From positions 268,133-332,132 of the forward strand of contig JARGOL010000002.1 in assembly GCA_029212745.1 (NCBI GenBank): a stretch of 64,000 bases of DNA, written 5' to 3'. This DNA comes from Alcanivoracaceae bacterium. Lineage in GTDB: Bacteria > Pseudomonadota > Gammaproteobacteria > Pseudomonadales > Alcanivoracaceae. Of this stretch, positions 57,313-64,000 are shown in pieces; position 1 is the first letter of the stretch, and each line of letters opens with the position of its first letter. Position numbers and translations under genes: made by a program. A model generated the notes under the pieces. The model saw only the letters and a program-made list of their open reading frames with translations, did not search any database and was not told where the DNA came from.

Positions 57313-58584
57313 CTAGTTGCTGCTGGTAAAGCTGACCACCGGTTCATCCAGGGTGGAAGCAGCATAACGACCCGGCGGCAGCCCGTCGCTGTTACCACTG
57401 AAAAACAGTGATGCCAGGAAATAGAATTCCTTGCCGATGGGAATGTCTTCGATGGTGAAGCCGACATTGGGCAGCTGGCCGGGAAAGCGTTCCGGCTCGT
57501 TGGAGAGGGTGGCGTCATCCTGGTAGAGAAGGCGAGCAGGCTGTTCGAAACCGCTGCGGAAATCGAGCATGGCAAGCAGGTCGAAGCCGCGATCGGTGCT
57601 GAACCAGAGCCAGTTGCGGCCCTGCATGGCATTGCCAACCATGGCTTCTTCATCCGCACTCATCTTGCCATCCGTGAGAGCTACCTTGCTGCCGGTCCAG
57701 CTGGTGACGAGCTTGCCACCATAGAGCTGGTTGCCATCCATGGAGATGGAAATGTCCGGACGCTGCAGCACGGTCTTGGCCACCAGGGGCAGGGTAAAGC
57801 GGGAGTGGATATCCACCTGCTTGGGCTGCAGCAGGAAATAGTTGCGGATCTTCATCACCGGGATCCGGGCCACATGCAGGGTGGTGGTGGCGAAAACGCC
57901 CCAGGCCAGGGGGCCCTCCACAATCTCCTCGATGCGGGGTTCCAGATTGCTGTTGTTCATGGTGATGCGGGTGTTCTCGGAAAAAACGCCGGCACTGAGG
58001 CGAATCTTGAGGGTGTCCAGTATGCTTTCCCGGGCGCCGCTGCTGCCCTGGTAGCCCCGGTAGTAGAAGTCATTCCAGATAAGCATGTTCTCCGGGTCCA
58101 TGCTCAGTGCATAGTTGGTGCTCTTGACCACCATTTTTTCCCGGTCGAACTTGACGTAGCGCTGGGTGGCCTGGCGATAGGCGTTGGCGACGACGTAGAA
58201 ATAGCGTGTTTCACCTGCCACCGACACAGCCAGTTCGCCCACCACTGTTTCACTGACGCGACCAGCCAGTTTGTCGCCGCCGTCCTCCCGGCGAAGCAGC
58301 AGGCGATCCGTGCTGTCGATGGTCGTGGTGGTGCCGGAATTTTCCGTGGTTGAATCACTGGCAAACCAGGGCAGGCCGTCGCGGGTGAACTCCATCCACT
58401 GGTGCGGGACCGGATCAAAGCGCCCATCGCGCTGGGCAAAGAAGCTGTAGCTTGCTACCGGTTTGCCGATCAGGGCATCCAGTGCGCTGGCCTCGATTTT
58501 CAGTACCTGCGCCAGGGCGGATGCCGGCAGGCCCGCAAGCGCACTGACCAGAAGGACTGCCAGTTGTAGGGTGAGTCGGCGCAT
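57313..58584 (-). CDS. Exported protein of unknown function
   Basis: A 423-residue protein with a clear signal peptide (MRRLTLQLAVLLVSALAGLPASALA). The mature protein appears mostly beta-structured (PHQWMEFTRDGLPWFASDST, ETRYFYVVANAYRQATQRYV, NRIFLLQP-like NYFLLQPKQVDIHSRF). I do not recognise the family. It is convergent with the GMC unit; its promoter region on the minus strand (58585-58690) has TTGACG but no clear -10. Confidence 0.7.
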   Translation of the reverse strand: MRRLTLQLAVLLVSALAGLPASALAQVLKIEASALDALIGKPVASYSFFAQRDGRFDPVPHQWMEFTRDGLPWFASDSTTENSGTTTTIDSTDRLLLRREDGGDKLAGRVSETVVGELAVSVAGETRYFYVVANAYRQATQRYVKFDREKMVVKSTNYALSMDPENMLIWNDFYYRGYQGSSGARESILDTLKIRLSAGVFSENTRITMNNSNLEPRIEEIVEGPLAWGVFATTTLHVARIPVMKIRNYFLLQPKQVDIHSRFTLPLVAKTVLQRPDISISMDGNQLYGGKLVTSWTGSKVALTDGKMSADEEAMVGNAMQGRNWLWFSTDRGFDLLAMLDFRSGFEQPARLLYQDDATLSNEPERFPGQLPNVGFTIEDIPIGKEFYFLASLFFSGNSDGLPPGRYAASTLDEPVVSFTSSN

Positions 58585-58696
58585 GGGTTAGTTATTCTTG
58601 CCGCAGGAAGAGCCTTTACTGTTCACTTTCCGTGGCCTTTCGTCAATGGTTACAAAGACATAGGACACGGCTTTCAGACCAAGGTTCAACTTTATA

Positions 58697-60637
58697 TCAG
58701 TGTTTCAGGGCCTCCAGGCCGGAAAAGTGCCCAAGTGCCTCGGGATTGGCCAGCGCGCTGACATTCTGCACCGCACGCCCGTGTATGGTGTCGCGAACCG
58801 CCAGTTCGACCACCTTTCCGCTGACAGTGCGGGGAATCTCCGGGACTTCGATGATGCGGGCAGGAACATGGCGCGGCGTGGCACCACTGCGAATGGCCGT
58901 ACGAATGCGCTGGCAAAGCGCCTCTGTCAGCGTGTTTCCTGGCTGCAGGACGACAAACAGCACTACCCGGACATCGCCCTCCCAGTCCTGGCCAACCACC
59001 ACGCTTTCACGGATTTCGTCGAGGGTCTCCACCTGTCGATAGATCTCTGCGGTACCAATACGGACGCCGCCCGGGTTGAGTACGGCATCGGAGCGGCCAT
59101 GGATGATCAGGCCATCATGGCTGTCGTGGGCGACCAGCTCGGCGAAGTCACCGTGGGCCCAGGTATCAGGGAATCGGTCGAAGTAGGCATCGTGATAGCG
59201 CTTGTCGCCGTCGTCGTCCCAGAAGCCGGTAGGCATGCTCGGGAACGGCCGTTGGCATACCAGCTCGCCACGCTCTCCGATGACCGCCTGGCCGTCCTGG
59301 TCGTACACGGCGACATCCATACCCAGTCCGGCGCATTGCAGCTCGCCGCGAATCACGGGCAGCAGCGGATTGCCGAGGGCGAAACAGGAAATGATATCGG
59401 TGCCGCCGGAGATGGAACTCAGCTGCACCGAATCGCTGATATGGGCATAAATGAAATCATAGCTTTCATGCAACAGCGGGGAGCCGGTGGAGTAGAGCAC
59501 CCGCATGGCCGAGAGGTCGTACTGGCGGGCCGGCTGCAGACCGCTCTTCTCCACCGCCTGAATGAACTTGGCGCTGGTGCCGAAGTGGGTGACCGACAGG
59601 GTTGCGGCCATGTCGAACAGGCGGCCGCTGTCCGGCCAGGCCGGGTTGCCGTCGTACAGCACCAGGCTGGCCCCTGCCTGCAGGCCGGAGAGAAGCCAGT
59701 TCCACATCATCCAGCCGCAGGTAGTGAAGTAGAAAAGGGTGTCATCGCGGCGCAGGTCACCATGAAGCTGGTGTTCCTTGGCATGTTGCAACAAGGTGCC
59801 GCCGGCCCCGTGGACGATGCACTTTGGCTTGCCTGTTGTACCGGAAGAAAAAAGGATGAACAGCGGGTGATCAAACGGTAGTTGGCAGAAATCCGGCAGG
59901 CCTGTCGTGGCTGACTGGATCTGTTCCCAGGGGGTGGCGCCGGCTATCCGGTGGCTTCTCGCGGAGGTCACCTGAACCAGCTTGCAGGGCCCCAGGGCAT
60001 CAACGACGGCACTGATGCGCGCGTCAAGCTCGATCCATTTGCCACCGTATTGGTAGCCGTCTGTGACAAGCAGTACCGCCGGTTCAATCTGGCCAAACCG
60101 GTCGAGCACACCGGAAATGCCAAAGTCCGGCGAGCACGAACTCCACACCGCGCCGATCCACGCGCTTCCCAGGGCGGCGACCATGGCCTCGGCACGGTTG
60201 GGCAGCCAGCCAGCTACCCGGTCGCCGGCAGATATGCCGTTGTCCAGCAGCCATGCCGCAAAGCGGCCAGCCTGCTGGAACAGCTCAGCGTAGGTCAGGG
60301 TTTGCTGGCTACCGTCCTCCTGTTCGGCCGTGATGGCTGTCGCCCGGTCCCGCCGCTGCAACAGGTTCTCGGCAAAGTTGAGCCGGGCGCCCGGAAAGAA
60401 TCGCCGTTGGTGAAAGGCGCCGTCGCGCTGCTGGACACTGTCTCCCGGTTCGCCGGTGATGCCGCAAACGTCCCACACCAGCGGCCAGAACCGCTCGGGG
60501 TTATCGCAGCTCCAGCGGTGCAGGCTGCGCCAGTCCGGCAGCGACACCCCGGCTGCCTGTTCAGCCTGGCGCCAAAATCCGGACAGGCGCGTGTCGCTGT
60601 GGTGCGTTGCCGGTGGTTGCCAGAGAATGTCAGTCAT
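58697..60637 (-). CDS. Acetoacetyl-CoA synthetase
   Basis: A 646-residue AMP-forming ligase of the ANL superfamily that activates acetoacetate. The P-loop is LFSSGTTGKPKCIVHGAGG, the N-terminal domain matches acetoacetyl-CoA synthetase rather than Acs (NFAENLLQRRDRATAI), and the C-terminal hinge is in HGDFAELVAHDSHDGLIIHG with GRSDAVLNPGGVRIGTAEIY. ATG 60637 (MTDILWQPPATH) is the family start; a 13-residue upstream extension is rejected. It lies downstream of liuD with an 8-base overlap, where acetoacetate from leucine would be used. Confidence 0.92.
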   Translation of the reverse strand: MTDILWQPPATHHSDTRLSGFWRQAEQAAGVSLPDWRSLHRWSCDNPERFWPLVWDVCGITGEPGDSVQQRDGAFHQRRFFPGARLNFAENLLQRRDRATAITAEQEDGSQQTLTYAELFQQAGRFAAWLLDNGISAGDRVAGWLPNRAEAMVAALGSAWIGAVWSSCSPDFGISGVLDRFGQIEPAVLLVTDGYQYGGKWIELDARISAVVDALGPCKLVQVTSARSHRIAGATPWEQIQSATTGLPDFCQLPFDHPLFILFSSGTTGKPKCIVHGAGGTLLQHAKEHQLHGDLRRDDTLFYFTTCGWMMWNWLLSGLQAGASLVLYDGNPAWPDSGRLFDMAATLSVTHFGTSAKFIQAVEKSGLQPARQYDLSAMRVLYSTGSPLLHESYDFIYAHISDSVQLSSISGGTDIISCFALGNPLLPVIRGELQCAGLGMDVAVYDQDGQAVIGERGELVCQRPFPSMPTGFWDDDGDKRYHDAYFDRFPDTWAHGDFAELVAHDSHDGLIIHGRSDAVLNPGGVRIGTAEIYRQVETLDEIRESVVVGQDWEGDVRVVLFVVLQPGNTLTEALCQRIRTAIRSGATPRHVPARIIEVPEIPRTVSGKVVELAVRDTIHGRAVQNVSALANPEALGHFSGLEALKH

Positions 60638-62588
60638 CCTGGTCTCCCTCGAACGCCACCAGCAGCTGGCCATCACTGACCTGGTCGCCCTCGGCGGCCA
60701 GGAACGCGGTGACGGTGCCGGGTGCGGGTGCGCGCAGGGTGTGTTCCATCTTCATGGCTTCCAGGGTGATGACGGCATCGCCGCTGTCCACGTGAGCGCC
60801 GGGTGCCGTGTGCCAGGTAACCACGGTGCCGCTCATGGGCGCCTGAAACGCATGCTCGGCACTGGTGACAGTATCGGCGCTGGCCTGGGACGGTGACAGT
60901 TCGACGGTGCGGCCAAGGCCGTTGGCAAACACGATGACCCGGTTCGCCTGCGGATGGGGGTCGCAGTGCAGGGCATGCGTGCCCCATTGCAGGGACAGGC
61001 CCTGTTGCTGCCAGTGGAAACGCAGGGGCTGCTGCTGGTCATCGATTCGTGCCATCCAGTGACCATCTCGGGAAGTGATGACGACCTCATGAGTGTGGCC
61101 GGCCAGGGAAACGCCCAGCTGAATCCGCGCGCTGGCATTACCGCGCCAACCGGGCAGTTGGTCCCAGGGGGACAGGCCGGTGGCGCGGCCGGTGCTGGCG
61201 AGCACGGCAGCCAGTAAAATGCAGGGGTTGCTGGCGTCACTGTCAGACATCAGTTCGGGCCAGTGCTCCAACAGTCGGGTGTCCAGCCGTGCATCGACAA
61301 AATCGGGGCACTGCAGGACCCGTATCAGGAAGCCGATGTTGTGCTTGATGCCGTGCAGACGCGTTGCCGTCAGCGCTGCAACCAGTTTCGCCAGCGCCTG
61401 GTGGCGGGATGCACCGTGGACGATGATTTTCGCCACCATCGGGTCATAATGCCGGCTGATGGCATCACCCTGTTCGGCACCCGTGTCCACGCGAGCCAGA
61501 TGCCGTGGCCATTGCGCCAGCGACAGGGTGCCGGTACTGGGGAGGAAATTGTCAGCCGGATCCTCCGCGTACACCCTGACTTCCATGGCATGCCCATCCA
61601 GGGTGATGTCGTCCTGCGCCAGCGGCAGTGGGGCGCCGCCGGCCACCGCCAGTTGCCAGGCGACCAGGTCCTGGCCGGTAATCAGCTCGGTGACCGGGTG
61701 CTCCACCTGCAGGCGCGTGTTCATTTCCATGAAATAGAACTCGCCATCGGGGGCGAGCAGGAACTCCACCGTGCCGGCACCCAGATAGTCGATGGCCCGG
61801 GCGGCACGAACAGCGGCCTGTCCCATGGCGGCGCGCTGCTCACTGCTAAGGCCAGGGGCGGGGGCTTCCTCGATGATCTTCTGGTGGCGTCGCTGCACGG
61901 AACAGTCGCGCTCGAACAGGTGCACTGCGTTGCCGTGGCTGTCGGCAAATACCTGTACCTCTACATGGCGGGCGCTGGCAAGGTAACGTTCCAGCAGCAC
62001 GCGATCGTCGGCGAAGGCCGCCATGGCTTCGCGGCGGGCGGCCTTGAGTGCTTCATCGAAATCGGCCGCTGTTTCGACAATGCGCATGCCCTTGCCACCA
62101 CCGCCAGCCACGGCCTTGATCAACAACGGAAAGCCGATGGTTGTAGCTGCTTCCCGCAAGGCGTCATCACTGGCGCCGTTCCGGTCAAAGCCGGGCAACA
62201 CGGGCACGCCGTGCTCTGCCATCAGTTGGCGCGCTGCGGCCTTGTCGCCCATCAGGCGGATGGCGTCGGGGCGCGGGCCGACAAACTGCATGCCGGCGTC
62301 AGTCACTGCCCGGGCAAAGGCCTCATTCTCTGACAGGAATCCATAGCCGGGATGGATTGCATCCACGCCCAGCGCTGTCGCTTCCCGGACGATTCTGTCA
62401 GCACAAAGGTAGCTGTCACGTGCAGGAGCAGGGCCGATGGCGATGCCCAGGTCGGCGTCGCGCACATGAGCGGCCTGGCTGTCTGCATCGGAATATATTG
62501 CCACCGTCTCGATACCCAGTTGTCTGGCCGTGGCGATGATGCGCCGGGCAATTTCTCCCCGGTTGGCGATCAGCAGACGTTTTATCAT
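60630..62588 (-). CDS. liuD: 3-methylcrotonyl-CoA carboxylase, biotin-containing alpha subunit
   Basis: A 652-residue biotin carboxylase/carboxyl-carrier fusion of leucine degradation. The ATP-grasp domain has IKAVAGGGGKGMRIVE and FYFMEMNTRLQVEHPVTE. The C-terminal biotinyl domain has EAMKMEHTLRAPAPG with the biotin-accepting Lys in AMKM. Length is typical of the alpha subunit. The start overlaps the upstream hydratase stop by four bases, and the order liuB-liuC-liuD is that of Pseudomonas relatives. Confidence 0.94.
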   Translation of the reverse strand: MIKRLLIANRGEIARRIIATARQLGIETVAIYSDADSQAAHVRDADLGIAIGPAPARDSYLCADRIVREATALGVDAIHPGYGFLSENEAFARAVTDAGMQFVGPRPDAIRLMGDKAAARQLMAEHGVPVLPGFDRNGASDDALREAATTIGFPLLIKAVAGGGGKGMRIVETAADFDEALKAARREAMAAFADDRVLLERYLASARHVEVQVFADSHGNAVHLFERDCSVQRRHQKIIEEAPAPGLSSEQRAAMGQAAVRAARAIDYLGAGTVEFLLAPDGEFYFMEMNTRLQVEHPVTELITGQDLVAWQLAVAGGAPLPLAQDDITLDGHAMEVRVYAEDPADNFLPSTGTLSLAQWPRHLARVDTGAEQGDAISRHYDPMVAKIIVHGASRHQALAKLVAALTATRLHGIKHNIGFLIRVLQCPDFVDARLDTRLLEHWPELMSDSDASNPCILLAAVLASTGRATGLSPWDQLPGWRGNASARIQLGVSLAGHTHEVVITSRDGHWMARIDDQQQPLRFHWQQQGLSLQWGTHALHCDPHPQANRVIVFANGLGRTVELSPSQASADTVTSAEHAFQAPMSGTVVTWHTAPGAHVDSGDAVITLEAMKMEHTLRAPAPGTVTAFLAAEGDQVSDGQLLVAFEGDQDD

Positions 62589-63364
62589 CGGGTTGCTCTC
62601 CAGCCGGGCGTGCTCTTGTTGAGGAAGGCGTCAAGTCCGTCGCGACCCTCGCTTTCGGTGCGCAGGTTGGCAATCAGTTCAGCGGTAAATTCAACCAGCG
62701 CGTCATCGATGGGACCTGCTGCCTTTTCCACCAGTTCACGCGAGCGCCATTGTGCCCCCGGCGCGCCATCCAGAAGGGCGCTGCAGGTTTTCTCAATCAC
62801 GCTGTCAATGTCTTCAGCGGCGCAGAGTTCATGGATGATGCCCAGCTGTTTGGCGGGCTCGTCGGCGATCACTTCTGCGGTCATGAAAAACCGTTGTGCC
62901 TGGCGCCGGCCGATGGCCCGCACGACGTAGGGCGAAATGACGGCAGGCAGTATGCCCAGCCGCACCTCGCTCAGGCAGAATCGACTGCCGCGTGCAGCAA
63001 TGGCGATATCGCTGGCGCAGATCAGCCCCAGCGCGCCTCCATAAGCCGCACCCTGGACGCGACAGATTACCGGTTTCGGATTCTGGTCTATGGTCCGCAT
63101 CAGCTCCGCCAGTGCCAGTGCGTCGGCCCGATTCTGTTGCCAGTCCATGTCGGCCATGCGTCGCATCCAGTCGAGGTCTGCGCCGGCACTGAAATGCTTG
63201 CCGTTGGCCTGCAGAATGATGATGCGCACCGCGGGGTCCTTTCCGGCCTGCTCGAAACAGCCGGCCAGCTTTTCGATGACCGCGTCATCAAAGGCATTGT
63301 GCTTTTCCGGCCGGTCCAGCGTTATCGTCGCGATCGCATCTTTTCGGTTCAGGCTTACAGTCAT
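62585..63364 (-). CDS. liuC: 3-methylglutaconyl-CoA hydratase (enoyl-CoA hydratase family)
   Basis: A 259-residue crotonase-fold hydratase. The oxyanion-hole blocks are FSAGADLDWMRRMA and QGAAYGGALGLICASD. GADLDWMRR is typical of LiuC. It converts methylglutaconyl-CoA to HMG-CoA. It is 23 bases after liuB and overlaps liuD. Confidence 0.92.
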   Translation of the reverse strand: MTVSLNRKDAIATITLDRPEKHNAFDDAVIEKLAGCFEQAGKDPAVRIIILQANGKHFSAGADLDWMRRMADMDWQQNRADALALAELMRTIDQNPKPVICRVQGAAYGGALGLICASDIAIAARGSRFCLSEVRLGILPAVISPYVVRAIGRRQAQRFFMTAEVIADEPAKQLGIIHELCAAEDIDSVIEKTCSALLDGAPGAQWRSRELVEKAAGPIDDALVEFTAELIANLRTESEGRDGLDAFLNKSTPGWRATR

Positions 63365-63387
63365 GGTCGTTGTCCTGACATCTGGCG

Positions 63388-64000
63388 TTACATGCGGAAC
63401 ACGCCGTAGCGTGTTTCCTCGATGGGGGCGTTGAGGCTGGCAGCGATGGCCAGGCCAAGCACATCCCGGGTGTCTGCCGGATCGATGACGCCGTCGTCCC
63501 AGAGTCGGGCACTGGCGTAATAGGGATGGGCCATGGCGTCATAGCGATCAACCATGTCGCTGCGAAACTGTTCGGCCTCGGCATCGTCCCAGGGCGTGCC
63601 TTTCTTCGCCAGCGAAGCGCTCTTTATCTGGGTCAGCACACTGGCGGCCTGTTCGCCACCCATGACCGATATCCGTGCATTGGGCCACATGAACAAGAAG
63701 CGCGGGTCGTAGGCCCGTCCGCACATGCCGTAGTTGCCGGCACCAAAACTGCCGCCGATGACCACGGTAAACTTCGGTACGCTGGCGCAGGCCACCGCGT
63801 TGACCATCTTGGCGCCATGCTTGGCAATGCCCTCGGCTTCGTGCTTCTTGCCCACCATGAAGCCGGTGATGTTCTGCAGGAACAACAGCGGGATGCGGCG
63901 CTGATTGCACAGTTCAATGAAGTGCGCGCCTTTCTGTGCTGATTCCGAAAACAGGATGCCGTCATTGGCGACAATGCCCACAGGGTAACCATGAATATGG
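63388..64000 (-). CDS. liuB: 3-methylcrotonyl-CoA carboxylase beta subunit, C-terminal part
   Basis: The visible C-terminal 203 residues of a carboxyltransferase beta subunit; the gene starts beyond the right edge. The last frame before the edge reads [20 protein letters not shown], and [20 protein letters not shown] and [20 protein letters not shown] follow. These match MCC beta. It is the first gene of liuB-liuC-liuD-acetoacetyl-CoA synthetase seen here. Confidence 0.92.
   Translation of the reverse strand, partial: HIHGYPVGIVANDGILFSESAQKGAHFIELCNQRRIPLLFLQNITGFMVGKKHEAEGIAKHGAKMVNAVACASVPKFTVVIGGSFGAGNYGMCGRAYDPRFLFMWPNARISVMGGEQAASVLTQIKSASLAKKGTPWDDAEAEQFRSDMVDRYDAMAHPYYASARLWDDGVIDPADTRDVLGLAIAASLNAPIEETRYGVFRM

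Overview
The window is a 64 kb stretch of a high-GC (roughly 60-63% by eye) gammaproteobacterial chromosome. Gene content and order (aspS-yebC-ruvCAB-ybgC-tolQRAB-pal-cpoB-queE-queC-tRNA-Lys; gcvR/dapA-bamC-purC; smc-zipA-ligA) match the Pseudomonas/Alcanivorax type of marine or soil gammaproteobacterium. Lipid genes (acyl-CoA-binding protein, TesB-like thioesterase, two GMC dehydrogenases, leucine/acetoacetate catabolism) make an Alcanivorax-like organism a reasonable guess, but the species cannot be fixed from the sequence alone. There is no insertion sequence, prophage, integrase or CRISPR array; the region is core chromosome with small accessory inserts.

Layout. 0.2-12.7 kb: translation and genome maintenance (aspS, yebC, a lipoprotein, ruvCAB), running without a gap into the Tol-Pal envelope operon and then queE/queC for queuosine. 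12.7-12.8 kb: tRNA-Lys(UUU) with its own promoter and terminator. 12.9-19.4 kb: a tightly overlapping six-gene operon of a DUF523/DUF1722 protein, a LitR/CarH-type MerR regulator, a CPD photolyase, an FAD protein, a DUF1365 protein and a cyclopropane-synthase-family methyltransferase. Its promoter region carries TGTACA-N12-TGTACA, which fits the reported direct-repeat operator of the light-response regulator PplR1 of Pseudomonas putida. I think this is the most interesting system in the window: a light-induced DNA-repair and lipid-modification operon. Its regulator lacks the recognisable B12-binding residues of classical CarH, and no photoreceptor gene is in the window. 19.5-25.9 kb: two M48 metallopeptidases of the envelope, nadA, a TusA-like protein, an AI-2E family permease, bcp and gcvR. 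26.0-30.7 kb: dapA, bamC, an MBL hydrolase, purC, a small lipoprotein and a SerA-like dehydrogenase. 30.8-32.3 kb: a secreted small protein, a 343-base intergenic region with several inverted repeats, and a FadR/GntR-type regulator.

32.3-41.5 kb: cysZ, smc, zipA, ligA, an SLT-like lipoprotein, two small proteins (one YheU) and a MAPEG protein. 41.5-48.9 kb: mnmC, an AEC transporter that overlaps a convergent lipoprotein gene by 106 bases, a hybrid histidine kinase with a degenerate receiver, and two unrecognised proteins. 49.0-52.6 kb: hrpB, a thioesterase and an acyl-CoA-binding protein. 52.7-57.2 kb: two tandem, homologous two-gene units, each a Tat-exported small subunit followed by a GMC-family FAD dehydrogenase without its own signal peptide. 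57.3-58.6 kb: a convergent secreted protein of unknown function. 58.7-64.0 kb (minus strand): the leucine-degradation cluster liuB(partial)-liuC-liuD with acetoacetyl-CoA synthetase; the first gene runs off the right edge.

Most genes sit in operons with 1-4 base stop/start overlaps. Several starts are TTG or GTG (queE, bamC, cfa-like, ligA), chosen here by ribosome-binding-site spacing and family alignment.
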